A stretch of 64,000 nt of DNA from CAJXJP01 sp964022365. GTDB taxonomy: Bacteria; Patescibacteriota; Gracilibacteria; BD1-5; UBA6164. This document shows, piece by piece, positions 53,534 through 62,991 of the stretch (the stretch's first letter is position 1; every line of letters starts with the position of its first letter). The notes under the pieces were generated by a model, which was given only the letters and a program-made list of their open reading frames with translations, had not been told where the DNA came from and did no database searches. The DNA is taken from NCBI GenBank assembly GCA_964022365.1, contig CAXHZN010000004.1:1-64000 (forward strand), in the 5' to 3' direction. Made by a program: the position numbers and the translations under genes.

Positions 53534-54559
53534 TTATATTACAAATTTATCTTCACTAAATACGAGAATATCGTCAAAGAATATTTCTTTTACGTCTGGA
53601 AATACATCAATATGAAATCTTTGATTTACTTTCCTGTGAAGTTTTTTTCTATAAATCCCGTGTTTTTTTCACATTGAAATATGAAAACCTGCTTTTCTTT
53701 CGAAAGCATTTACATCATTGAGTGGATTTTTATTTGAAATAGCTGGATTGAGACCAAATCATAATTCTCTCATCATTACTTCCCCGTCTTCATTTCTCGC
53801 AATTCTTTCTAAAAATTCTCTGAAAATCTCTGGACATTTTTCGTCATTACATGTAATCATAGATTTATTTATATCTATGGTAAATGGTTCACAAAAATGA
53901 ATATTCATATCACTGTCTGGGTAACAAGTGATTGATAATTTTCCATTTACCTTATCAAATTCTTTAGATTCTGAAAAATTTTCCCCACATGGAAGTGTTG
54001 AACCTCTATTCCTATCGGTATAATCTCAGATATTTTGCTTCATATCTTCGAATCATCCTGATATTTTCAGAGTATCTCAGTTATGGCAGACTATTTTTGC
54101 TGTCTGTGCATTATCTGAAATATTTTTAAATTTTGTTGAGAGTCTATCGTACTCTTCTCATCTATAAGAAATCGCATCAATATAAGTATTTTCTTCTCCT
54201 TTTCTGAGATAAATAAGGTGATTATGCTCCATACAACCAACTCATTTGTTATGAAGATTTAAACGGATTCTAAACTCATCTAATCTAAAATCTCTTGATT
54301 GAACTAATACAACTGTAGAATGTTCTGGCAAATTCATAAGTTTTTCTTTGAGATCTTCGGCTTTGATTTCTTCAAAAATAATAACTTCACTGTTTTGTCT
54401 ATTTTCTAAATTTTTCTTATATGCTTCTCAAATATTTTTTGTTAATTCACATTCTAAATCATATACCACGATGACAGGAAAATCACAATATGGTGATGAA
54501 TTTATTTCTAAATTTTTTTCAAGAATATTTTTTGTAGCCTCTAAAATTATTTGATTCAT
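53534..54559 (-). CDS. M29-like (thermophilic aminopeptidase) family protein
   Basis: 341 residues. The N-terminal half has a Rossmann-like start (VIVVYDLECELTKNIGEAYK) and DAISYRGEEYDRLSTKFKNI. The C-terminal half follows the M29 order: GSTLPCGENFSESKEFDKVN (cf. GNLPAGEVF), INIHFCEPFTIDI-like, MMRELGFGLNPAISN, AFERKAGFHISMGKKHGI, HRKVNQRFHIDVFP. Metal ligands Glu and His are mostly in place, but the usual DEK becomes AFE, so activity may differ. Single gene. Confidence 0.6.
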
Positions 54560-54619
54560 TTTTTTATAAAATTTTAATAAATTATTTTTTTATAATTGTA
54601 AAAATAAAAAAAAATAAAG

Positions 54620-54652
54620 CAACAAAAAACGGCAGTACTACAGCCGTTTTTA
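54620..54652 (-). terminator. terminator of the 71-aa membrane gene
   Basis: AAAACGGC-TGTAGTACT-GCCGTTTTTT stem just after the stop; T-run on the minus strand. Confidence 0.85.
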
Positions 54653-54868
54653 TTAACAAAGCAAAAATAATCTGCGCACTTGCTTCAAATATCTTTGCGT
54701 TTGTGCTTGCAAAATATTTATGAAATGCGATCCATATAATATATTCAATATAAATACCAAAATAATTATATAATAATTAAAAGCTTCAAAGTGTAAAAAT
54801 ATTATACTATTTATACTCGTCAAAATTACTATAAAAGTTATTAATAACTTATAAAAATTATGCATCAT
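54653..54868 (-). CDS. small membrane protein
   Basis: 71 residues with two hydrophobic helices (KLLITFIVILTSINSIIFLH; YYIIILVFILNILYG) and a basic tail (QAQTQRYLKQVRRLF). Promoter and terminator fit this frame. A second minus-strand frame through the same bases (ending 54595) also reads as a plausible membrane protein (KIFEASAQIIFALLIKTAVV) that would run through the terminator. A frameshift between the two is possible. Not recognised. Confidence 0.45.
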   Translation of the reverse strand: MMHNFYKLLITFIVILTSINSIIFLHFEAFNYYIIILVFILNILYGSHFINILQAQTQRYLKQVRRLFLLC

Positions 54869-54906
54869 TTTTTTCTTTTCCTTTTTTCCCGGATTGAACT
54901 TTTTAA

Positions 54907-54934
54907 AATATATATAATTTTTCTATTTTGTCAA
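54907..54934 (-). promoter_or_regulatory. predicted promoter of the 71-aa gene
   Basis: Minus strand TTGACA (54934-54929), 16-bp spacer, TATATT (54912-54907). Confidence 0.55.
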
Positions 54935-54969
54935 TAACCTATTTATTTCAAGATAAAAAATTTATTTTT

Positions 54970-55713
54970 TTATTTGTTTATATTTCTAAGAACATTATCT
55001 AAAATAACAGCTGTTGCAACTGCTGCATTGAGAGATTCTGCTTGTCAAAATTGAGGAATAGTTATTTTTTGAGTTACAAATTTCTCTATTTCAGGTGAAA
55101 TTCCGTGAGATTCATTTCATATAACTATGTGTCATGATAATTCAAATTCTTTATTATGTACATTTTCACCTTCTAAAAATGCTCAGTAAACTGGTAATTT
55201 TGTTTGAGATAAAAATTCCTCCAAATCACAAGCAATTACTTTTACTCTCGTAAATGATCACATAGTTGAAATAATCACTTTAGGATTATAAAGTTCTACC
55301 GTTTTTGTACTACAAATAACTTGATTGATTCCATACCAATCAGCAATTCTTAAAATCGTTCCTAAGTTTCCAGGGTCATTAATGGTATCCAAAACTAAGC
55401 TGTATTTATTTACATCGACATCTTCAAGAATAAATAATTTTTGTTCTACAATTGCGATTCATCCATCATTTGCAGGAAGAGTGGAAACTTTTTCTATATC
55501 TTTTTGGTCACAAACACTATATTCAAATTTTTGAAGAATATCATAATTTTTTTCTAAAAATTTTTGCGTGATATATAAAAATTTAATAGAAAAATTACTT
55601 TTTAATAATTCTTCTATACTTTTAATCCCTTCTACAAGAAATAAATTTTCATTTTGTCTTGTTTTTTTGGTATGAAGTGCTCTGATAAATTTTTGTTTTT
55701 CTTTAGAAATCAT
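54970..55713 (-). CDS. TrmH/SpoU-type RNA 2'-O-methyltransferase
   Basis: 247 residues. N-terminal substrate-binding domain (ALHTKKTRQNENLFLVEGIK), then the SPOUT trefoil-knot domain: SLVLDTINDPGNLGTILRIA, NPKVIISTMGSFTRVKV, HIVIGNESHGISPEI and AESLNAAVATAVILDNVLR. Uses SAM to methylate a ribose in rRNA or tRNA; target unknown. Complete; ATG 55711-55713. Confidence 0.92.
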
Positions 55714-55795
55714 ATTTTTTTAATATTTTTTATAATTTTATTTTCCCTATTTTATGCAGTTTTTTTACGAATACAAGAAAAAAGTATTTTTTTTA

Positions 55796-55822
55796 TTGAC
55801 TAATATTTTTTTTCTATATAAT
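55796..55822 (+). promoter_or_regulatory. strong predicted promoter of the ncRNA
   Basis: TTGACT, 15-bp spacer, perfect TATAAT (55817-55822). No ORF follows on this strand before the terminator at 55992. Confidence 0.65.
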
Positions 55823-55828
55823 GCGTCT

Positions 55829-55992
55829 CTGTTAGGGCTCAACAACGTGGCATAAAATTACAATACCAGTTATACAGCAGTCCCTGACATTTTTCGTACC
55901 TAAAGGAGGAAAAGGTACGCTTTTAATAGGTTAAGGAGGAAAGGACAGCCTATTAAAAATAAGAAAAACCGATGCTTGCATCGGTTTTTTTG
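55829..55992 (+). ncRNA. short RNA with two AAGGAGGA loops
   Basis: About 160 nt between a near-consensus promoter and a strong terminator. A 5' domain is closed by GTTAGGG (55831)/CCCTGAC (55888). Hairpin 1 is CGTACC-UAAAGGAGGAAAA-GGUACG (55895-55919). Hairpin 2 is UUUUAAUAGG-UUAAGGAGGAAAGGACAG-CCUAUUAAAA (55921-55958). The terminator is CCGATG/CATCGG plus T-run (55964-55992). No start codon is suitably placed after the GGAGG sequences, so they are not ribosome binding sites of a gene. The loops resemble CsrA-type (GGA in loop) or Shine-Dalgarno-mimic decoys. Not recognised as SRP RNA, tmRNA, 6S or RNase P RNA. Confidence 0.65.
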
Positions 55993-55995
55993 ATT

Positions 55996-57051
55996 CTATA
56001 ATTTTTTAATTAAATTTTGATATAATTCAAATCTCTCTGGTAAAATCATACCATCTTCATGTGCTTGAATAATTGCACAATCTGGCTCAATTGTATGAGT
56101 ACATTTTTTATATTTACAGAAGTTATTTAGCTCTAAAAAATCTCTAAATAAATATTTTAAATTTTCACGATTTGCTTCAAATAAATTTAAATTCATGATT
56201 CACGGAGTATCGATAACAAAACTATCGTTTTTCCATTCATACACTCTTGATGAAGTCGTAGTATGTTGACCATACCCAGTTTTTTCGCTTGTATCTCATT
56301 CTTTACCAATTTCTTCTCCGTAGACTTTATTAGTTAGAGAAGTCTTCCCTACTCAAGAATTTCATACAAATACCACCGTTTTTTGAGAGATGAAATCTTT
56401 AAATCTTGATAATTCTTGATCTTCTTGATTTGTAATAAAAAATATTGGAAGTCATAAAAGTTCAAAAATTTCGTATTCAAATGGATCTAAATCATATAAA
56501 TCAGTTTTTGTGATACATAAAATCGGTCTAATATCGTGATATTCAAATAATAATAAATATCTTTCTATCATTCCTGGATTAAATTTTGGTTGTGTCGCAG
56601 AAACTACAATAATCCCCATATCGATATTTACTGCAAATATTTGTTCTTTTTTTTCTCCAAGCGAAAGTCTATTAGCGTCTCATTTTATTCTCGATAATTT
56701 ATTTTTTCTTGGTTGTCTTCAAATTATTTCAAAATCTTCTCAAATTTCTTGATAATATAAAAAATCTCAAACAACTATAAATTTTGATAATTCTTTTGGA
56801 AGTGATTTTGAAAATTTTGCTTGGATATGTTCTCTATTTTCTTGATCAAATAAATAAAATGTTTTTCCACTATGATCAGCAGTAACTCTCATTAAAAGTG
56901 CTTTTTTTCATTTTGAATTTTCTTTATATTTTGGTTCATCCCAAGGATCAACATTAAAATCTATTTTTCCAGATTCTATTTCTGATTTTTTATTTCTATT
57001 TTGAAGTTTTTTTCTTTCTTTTTTTTCGTGCTTGTTATTATAACGAACCAT
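55996..57051 (-). CDS. rsgA: ribosome small-subunit GTPase RsgA
   Basis: 351 residues. Circularly permuted GTPase that matures the 30S subunit. OB fold at N-terminus (LLMRVTADHSGKTFYLFDQE), ANIDMGIIVVSATQP, G4 LCITKTDLYD, G1 FVGNSGVGKTSLTN (UGA Gly in the P-loop), G3 DTPGIMNL, then the C-terminal zinc module FCKYKKCTHTIEPDCAII. Basic N-terminal extension (NNKHEKKERKKLQNRNKK). ATG 57049-57051. Confidence 0.95.
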
Positions 57052-57109
57052 AAATTTTTTTATATTTAAAAATATTTTATATATTTTATAGAAAAAGCTA
57101 TTTTTAGCA

Positions 57110-57144
57110 AAAAAAAGAAAACTCCTACTGAGTTTTCTTTTGAG
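57110..57144 (-). terminator. terminator of the exported-protein pair
   Basis: AAAGAAAACTC/GAGTTTTCTTT stem, short loop, T-run on the minus strand. Confidence 0.85.
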
Positions 57145-57153
57145 TTTAGAATA

Positions 57154-57780
57154 TTATTTTAAACCTAATTTATTCATATATAAAGTCCATGCAACATGGT
57201 GTTTTTGAGAAACAAAAGGTTTTATATCTGTTTTTTCCCGATTTGTATTAAATTTACCACGAAGTGAGAAAAGTTTTCTATCAGCAGAATAATCTGCTAA
57301 AAATACTCTTTCATCTTGTTGTAAATTTTGAATATTATCAACATCAGTATAAACATACATTGCTACACTTCCCAATACTTCATTATTAGTTAATTGGTCA
57401 AACGTGAATTGTATATATTTATCTGAGACTTCTGATAACATAGAAGTTTCAATATTCCCCATACTATCTAGAGAGTAAATAACTAATTGTTTTACTTTTA
57501 AATTATATTGGTTAATAAAATCAATAGTTTCTTTAGTATCCAAAGAGTTACTTAAAGTAATTACTGTTCTTAACTCACCCATATTCGATAAATCAGATGG
57601 TAATAAAGCATTATCAACTGATGTTTTATAATCCTGTATTCCTTGAATTGATTCCATATCATATGTTACTCTATCACTTTTCATGTGATAAAATGGTTCA
57701 ATAGGAACGTCTTTTGCGTACAAATATGAACTCACACTGACTAAAATCAGAGAAATAACTAATAAAATTTTCTTTTTCAT
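57154..57780 (-). CDS. exported protein, UGA-free
   Basis: 208 residues. Signal peptide KKKILLVISLILVSVSSYLY. Mature domain has alternating strands and helices (LRTVITLSNSLDTKETIDFI; LKVKQLVIYSLDSMGN; KYIQFTFDQLTNNEVLGSVA). Not recognised. All glycines are GGN although neighbours use UGA heavily. Second gene of an operon with the 211-aa gene (17-base gap) and possibly under the palindromic site at 58478. Confidence 0.7.
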   Translation of the reverse strand: MKKKILLVISLILVSVSSYLYAKDVPIEPFYHMKSDRVTYDMESIQGIQDYKTSVDNALLPSDLSNMGELRTVITLSNSLDTKETIDFINQYNLKVKQLVIYSLDSMGNIETSMLSEVSDKYIQFTFDQLTNNEVLGSVAMYVYTDVDNIQNLQQDERVFLADYSADRKLFSLRGKFNTNREKTDIKPFVSQKHHVAWTLYMNKLGLK

Positions 57781-57797
57781 AATAAAATTCCTATAAT

Positions 57798-58433
57798 TTA
57801 TAAACTACCTGCAGAGTTGCCGTACGGACTAATTACTTGTACAGTTGACGATATCAAACAAGTATTATAATCAGAAAAGCCTTCAATACTCATTCCAAAC
57901 TGAACATTTATATTGCCTCCGTCATTTATATTACCAGTTCGGTAATCTTCCCAAAACGTTGTCATTTCATAGTTTTTCCAAGAGTTTATCGGGTCTAATA
58001 CCACAACTTCAGATTCCTCATTATAGTTGTGAGTACCATAATCAGACTCTAAATCTCTTTTTGCATTTGGTAAATTACTACTAATCAAAAAAGCATTTAA
58101 TTTTTCTTCGTCTTCATCTTTAGCTAAAGCTGAAATATCTAGCGTAACAAAAGCATTTTTATTACTACAGTTTTGATTAGAAGATGTATTGTATTCTAAT
58201 ATTTTTTGAACATTATATGAATCAAATTTAAATTTAACTTCTGTTTCATATATATTACCTAAGCTTTGATGAGAATATGCATTCTCTGTAAAAACTCCTG
58301 TTTTAGGCACATAACTTCCCTTTGAATAATTACTATAAGACCAAGTCTCAGTATTAATTACACCAGTATTTGCATTTAAATTATATGAAATAAAAACCAA
58401 TATAAATAAATATAGATATTTTATGCATTGCAT
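57798..58433 (-). CDS. exported protein, UGA-free
   Basis: 211 residues. Signal peptide CIKYLYLFILVFISYNLNA. Mature part is rich in Tyr/Asn/Ser (NTETWSYSNYSKGSYVPKTG), with helix (ALAKDEDEEKLNAFLISSNL) and C-terminal ISSTVQVISPYGNSAGSL. About a dozen glycines, none UGA. Not recognised. AGAGGA lies 8-9 bases before the ATG. First gene of the pair, possibly recently acquired from a standard-code donor. Confidence 0.7.
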   Translation of the reverse strand: MQCIKYLYLFILVFISYNLNANTGVINTETWSYSNYSKGSYVPKTGVFTENAYSHQSLGNIYETEVKFKFDSYNVQKILEYNTSSNQNCSNKNAFVTLDISALAKDEDEEKLNAFLISSNLPNAKRDLESDYGTHNYNEESEVVVLDPINSWKNYEMTTFWEDYRTGNINDGGNINVQFGMSIEGFSDYNTCLISSTVQVISPYGNSAGSL

Positions 58434-58477
58434 AATAATATTCCTCTGTTTTGTTTAATATATGTATATGTTTTGAT

Positions 58478-58495
58478 TGCAAACTTATATTTGCA
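58478..58495 (-). promoter_or_regulatory. palindromic operator-like site
   Basis: TGCAAA-6-TTTGCA perfect inverted repeat upstream of the exported-protein pair. Half-sites identical to those at the znuACB promoter (44409-44423), where the spacing is 3. Confidence 0.45.
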
Positions 58496-58590
58496 TGAAT
58501 ACAATATAAATAATTAAATATTTGTCAAATATTTTTATTACATATATTATTATATAGTTTATAATAATATATTCACACATACCTTTTTAT

Positions 58591-60243
58591 TTACATCATC
58601 CCTGGCATCATTCCTGCTCACATTCATGGATGTGGCATTTGAGAGTTTTGAGATTGTGTTTGTGGTTTTTCTTTTCTTGTGATTGCTGCTTGAGTTGTTA
58701 AAAACATTCCAGCAAGAGAAACTGATTCTTCTAAAGCAACTCTTTCTACTTTTTTTGGATCAATAATCCCTGCGTGAATCATATTTGTAAAAACATCATT
58801 TGCTGCATCATATCCGTAAGAAATATCATTTTGTTTTAAGATTTCTTCGACTATTTCTTCTCCATTTTTCCCAGCATTATTTGCTATTTGGATAACTGGA
58901 TATCTTAATGCTTTTTTTACAATTTGTGCTCAAATATTTTGATCTTTGTTTCCAAAATCTATATCTTCTAAAACTTTTGAAGCTTGTAATAAAGCAATTC
59001 ATCCTCATGCTACGATTCATTCTTCTACGGCTGCTTGAGTTGCGTTTAACGCATCTTCTATACGAAGTCTTTTTTCTTTTGTTTCAACTTCGCTGGTTGC
59101 TGCAACTTTTATCATAGCAACTCCTCCATCGAGTTTTGCAATTCTTTCCATTATTTTATCTTTTGCAAAATTTCACTCAGTTGATTCGAGTTTATTTTTT
59201 AAATCAGCAATTCTATTTTGAATTTCAATATTTTGTCATTTTCATCCGATAATAGTAGTTTTTTCCATTGTTGAAATAAGGCTTTCACATTCTCAAAGAT
59301 TTTCTAGTGAAGCTTCTGATAATTTAATAGAAAGTTCATGAGTAATTATTTTTGCACCTGTGAGAATAGAAATATCTTTTAAAATTTCTTTTTTCATGTC
59401 TCAAAAACCTGGATTTTTCACAGCAACTACATTAAATACTCATTTTAGATTATTTAAAACAATCGCACTTAAGGCTTCAGATTCTATATCTTCGGCTAAT
59501 ATTAATAGTTCTTTTTTACCAGAAGAAACAAGTTTTTCTAAAATAGGTAAAATATCTTTTACAGCTGAAATTTTTTGATCTGTGATGAGAATACTTGGAT
59601 TTTGTAATTCTGCTGTGAGTTTTTGTTCATTAGTAACCATATATGGACTAATATATCCGTTTGTAAATTCCATTCATTGAGTTATTTCTACCTGCATTCC
59701 AAAGGTTTGTCCTTCAGAAACGCCAATAACACCATTATTTCAAACTTGTTGCATAGCCTCAGCTATAATATCTCAAACTTGAGAATCTTGTGCTGAAATA
59801 GTTGCCACTTGAGCTATTGATTCCTGAGAATCTATTTCTTGTGCGTTTTCATTTAATTTTTCTATTACTTTTCTGGCTGCTAAAATCATACCATTTTTTA
59901 ATTCAACAGCATTTATTCCCGATTGGATTTGAGATAATCATTCTTTTGCAAATGCGTAGGTTAAAACTGTTGCAGTCGTTGTTCCATCTCATGCCAGTGA
60001 ATTTGTTCTATCAGCAGCATCAATAATTAATTGTGCTCACATATCTTCAAATTTATCTTCGAGTTCAATTTCTTTTGCGATAGTGACTCAATCATTTGTG
60101 ATAAGTGGAACTCAATATTCTTTTTCTAAGATTACATTTCTCCCTTTTGGTCACATTGTGACACTTACTGTATCGTTAACAACCTGCATTCATTGTAACA
60201 TTGATTCTCTGGCATCTTCTCCAAACTTGATAATTTTTGACAT
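58591..60243 (-). CDS. groL: chaperonin GroEL
   Basis: 550 residues. ATP-driven folding chamber with GroES. Motifs: FGEDARESMLQG, TMGPKGRNVILEK, LAGDGTTTATVLTYAFAKEG, NPGFGDMKKEIL, KDKIMERIAKLDGGVAMIKV, ALNATQAAVEEGIVAGGGIA, and a Met/Gly-rich C-terminal tail (MPHPGMGAGMMPGMM). Full length. Glycine largely UGA, so high expression does not exclude UGA. Separated from groES by a DUF559 element; normally the two are adjacent. Confidence 0.97.
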
Positions 60244-60262
60244 AATATTTTTTTAATAAATA

Positions 60263-60296
60263 CCACCCCTAGCCCCTCCTTAGAAAGGAGGGGGAT
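60263..60296 (+). repeat. left inverted repeat of the DUF559 element
   Basis: Starts CCACCCCTAG, then CCCCTCCTT-AGA-AAGGAGGGG. The right copy is its inverse with 1-3 differences. Confidence 0.9.
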
Positions 60297-60297
60297 T

Positions 60298-60651
60298 TTA
60301 GAGTGATGAAATAAAATTTTTTAATTTTTCTAATGTGATATCGATATTTTCTAAAATTTCATTATTCGTAAAACGAATTTCTCTGATTCAATAAGAATAT
60401 AAAAATTCTGTTCTCAACATATCATATTCTTTAGTAAGATTATGTATTTCCCCATCAAGTTCAATAGATATTTTTAATTTTGGACAATAAAAGTCTAAAA
60501 TATATCTATCAATTGAATGTTGTCTTCTGAATTTTAATCCTTCAAATTGACTTTTTTGTAAATATTTCCATAGAAATCATTCTGCTTTTGTAGAATTATT
60601 TCTTAATTTTTTTCGCGTAACCTTTAATGCACTTTTATTATTAATGTACAT
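60298..60651 (-). CDS. DUF559 endonuclease-like protein
   Basis: 117 residues, Vsr-like/restriction-endonuclease fold. Family pattern: ARxLRxxxTxAE seen as KLRNNSTKAEGFLWKYLQ, FEGLKFRRQHSIDRYILDFY, CPKLKISIELDGEIH (catalytic D...ELDG), EYDMLRTEFLYSYGI, IRFTNNEIL. Normal length. Two UGA glycines only. Lies in the same direction as groES/groEL and between inverted repeats, so it is probably read through with them. Confidence 0.9.
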
Positions 60652-60673
60652 ATAAAATTATAAAAAATTATTT

Positions 60674-60707
60674 TTCCCCTCCTTGATAAGGAGGGGTTAG
60701 GGGTGGT
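60674..60707 (-). repeat. right inverted repeat of the DUF559 element
   Basis: TCCCCTCCTT-GAT-AAGGAGGGG followed by TTAGGGGTGG; inverse of the left copy. Confidence 0.9.
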
Positions 60708-60723
60708 TTCAAAAAAATCCCCA

Positions 60724-61002
60724 TTAGTCTTCTACAACTGCTAAAATATATTCTTGTGCTACGATTTTATATTCTTGATCGTCATGTTTTATTTCGTCTC
60801 AGGCATATTGTCCGCATAAAACTTTTTGTCAGATTTTTATATTCATTTTAGTTTTTTCATTTCCTGGTCAAACCGCAACAACTTCATAAATAAATGGTCT
60901 TTGTTGTTTGTTTGATTCTGGGATAAAAATTCCAGAATCTGTTTGAGTTTGAGATTCTAATCATTTCAAAACAACTCTATCGGCTAGTGGTTTTATTTTC
61001 AT
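60724..61002 (-). CDS. groS: co-chaperonin GroES
   Basis: 92 residues. MKIKPLADRVVLKGLESQ opening, the mobile loop QTQTDSGIFIPESNKQQRP, VVAVGPGNEKTKMNIKIGQK, VLCGQYAGDEIKHDDQEYKI, and EYILAVVED at the end. Typical length. Upstream partner of groEL, from which it is separated by the DUF559 element. Confidence 0.95.
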
Positions 61003-61067
61003 AAAGAAAAAATTATTAAATATTTATAAAGTATTATATTATACAACGCAAAATATCAAAAGTTTTC

Positions 61068-61103
61068 CAAAAAAAAAGTCTGGACATTTACTCCAGACTC
61101 AAC
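61068..61103 (-). terminator. terminator of the two-component operon
   Basis: AGTCTGGA/TCCAGACT stem, 7-nt loop, nine T on the minus strand. Confidence 0.9.
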
Positions 61104-61988
61104 TTAAAAAATAATTTCTACATAAAAAGTATTATTTTTTGATTCGATTTTCATTTCATATCCAAGTACTTTTAAAATTTCAGCAATCATTGGAAGTCAT
61201 AAACCATTTCAACCATTTTGTTTGTAAGTACGTGAATAATTTTTTTCTAAAATTTTTTCTATTTCAGATTCTTCTAATGTGACAAAAATATTATTTTTAA
61301 ATAATATTTTTTCTTTTGTGATATATATTTCTAATTTTTTATCTATTGAATATTTTATTGCATTTTCAACTAAATTTTTAATCACTCGAGAAAATAAAAC
61401 TTCATCCGTGGAAATACTCATATTAAATTCTGCATTGATAATATTTATAGATTTTTTTATATTTTCGTCTAAAAAATAAATATTTTTTTTGATAAAATTT
61501 TCGAGATTAATATCTGATTTATTTGAAATTTGAATTGATTCTGAAAACTCTAATAAACCGTTTATAATTCCCGTCATATTTTTTAATTGAAGTTTTGATT
61601 TTTCGATATTTTCTGGAGAATATTCATATTTTAAAATATCTAAATTTGAACTCATTATAGAAATCGGAGTTTTTAATTCATGAGCTAAATAATGATTATA
61701 ATCTTTGAGTTTTTTATTATATTTTTCTATATGTTCTAAATATTTTTTTACGAAAAAATAAACTATAAAATAAATTCAAAATAACATAAAAAATGTTTTT
61801 GTGAAAATATAGATATAAAAATATTCTACTGATTTTCAAAAAATTATTTTTTGTTCAAATAATTTAGAAAATAAATCTTTTATACTCACAGAATCTGAAA
61901 ATATAAATAAAAATATTATTCCAAAAATTATAAAAAATAAAAATATAACTCAGGTGATTTGTAGTGAAATTTTATGTTTAAAATTCAT
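61104..61988 (-). CDS. sensor histidine kinase
   Basis: 294 residues. Two membrane helices (VIFLFFIIFGIIFLFIF; FTKTFFMLFGIYFIVYFFV) bracket a short extracellular loop. Dimerisation/phospho-acceptor helix YLAHELKTPISIMSSNLDIL (His about 98). ATPase: RVIKNLVENAIKYSIDK (N box), and a degenerate G box NGGNGLGLPMIAEIL. Partner of the response regulator directly upstream. Signal sensed unknown. Confidence 0.92.
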
Positions 61989-62071
61989 AATTTTTATATT
62001 AATGATTTATTATTAAAACACTTGAATATTCGCAGTAGATTTTGCTACAATAATTCAAAATTTAATAAAAT

Positions 62072-62737
62072 TTATTCTTCGATTATATATCAAATTCCTT
62101 TTACCGTTTTGATGAAATCTTTTCCAAGTTTTTTACGAATGGAGTAAATGTGGGATTCTAGTGTCGTAGAATTAAATTCTAGATTTTCTTCTTGTTCTCA
62201 CCAAACGTATTCCATGAGTTTTGCTTTATTTTGCGGATATCAGATATTTTTCATTAAAAATTCTATAATTAAATAGAGTTTATTCGAAAAAATAATTTCA
62301 TTATTTTGATAATAAACTTTTTTCTTTGTAAAATTTATTTCAACATCTTTGTGTATTTTTTTTGTATCGATTTTAATTTCTCCACGTTTTAAAATACTTC
62401 TCAAACGCATAACTAATTCTTCCACTTCAAAAGGTTTTGTGAGATAATCATCGACTCAGAGCTCAAACATTTCTATTTTATCAGCCAACATTCCATCTGA
62501 AGTTAGAGCAATTGTTGGAATATTTATATTATGTTGTGAGAGTTTTTGTAATAATTCTTTTCCATTTAAAACTGGCATATTCACATCTAAAATCATTGCG
62601 TCATATTTTGATGAGCAAATTTTATCAAAAGCAATTTGTCCATTTGCTGCAGATTCTGGCACAAATTGAAATTTTTTTAATAAAAATTCTAAATTTTCTC
62701 TCAGTAATAAATTGTCTTCAACTATAAGAATTTTCAT
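62072..62737 (-). CDS. OmpR/PhoB-type response regulator
   Basis: 221 residues. Receiver: KILIVEDNLLLRENL, phospho-acceptor Asp 51 in AMILDVNMPVLNGKE, TIALTSDGM, DDYLTKPFEVEEL (Lys). C-terminal winged helix: EIIFSNKLYLIIEFL, NKAKLMEYVGGEQEENLEFN, TLESHIYSIRKKLGKDFIKT, VKGIGYII. UGA glycines at 62456 and 62240. Starts the two-gene operon with the kinase. Confidence 0.95.
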
Positions 62738-62789
62738 ACGTAATTTTTATAAAATAATTTATTTTTCCTATTTAATAAATAATAAAAAA

Positions 62790-62838
<49 letters not shown>

Positions 62839-62991
62839 TGAATAAATTTTATGAAATATTTTAAAATCTAGTTGAAAAATATTTCACTAAAAATATTTAT
62901 AAATTTCAAGTTGATTTCAATATTTTTGATATATTAATTGTGTGATTTGTATATTTTGTACAAATACTTTTATATTTTTATCATTATATCT

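Larger units (their letters stand above)
60261..60708. mobile_element. DUF559 nuclease element inserted between groES and groEL
   Basis: 448 bp: a DUF559 gene bounded by near-identical GC-rich inverted repeats (60263-60296 and 60674-60707). Each is itself a palindrome CCCCTCCTT...AAGGAGGGG plus the tail TTAGGGGTGG/CTAGGGGTGG. Base composition of the repeats is strikingly unlike the AT-rich surroundings. No obvious target duplication. From general knowledge, DUF559 genes are often found beside this kind of repeat; mobility is inference. Confidence 0.7.

Noticed and set aside
55829..55992. Identification as SRP RNA, tmRNA, RNase P RNA or 6S RNA
   Set aside because: No SRP GGAA/GCAG internal loop, no tmRNA tag ORF or tRNA-like ends, no P4 core, no long 6S-type open duplex.
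60261..60296. Left repeat as an ordinary groES/DUF559 terminator only
   Set aside because: It can form a hairpin, but the matching inverted copy on the other side and its tail sequence are better explained as element ends.
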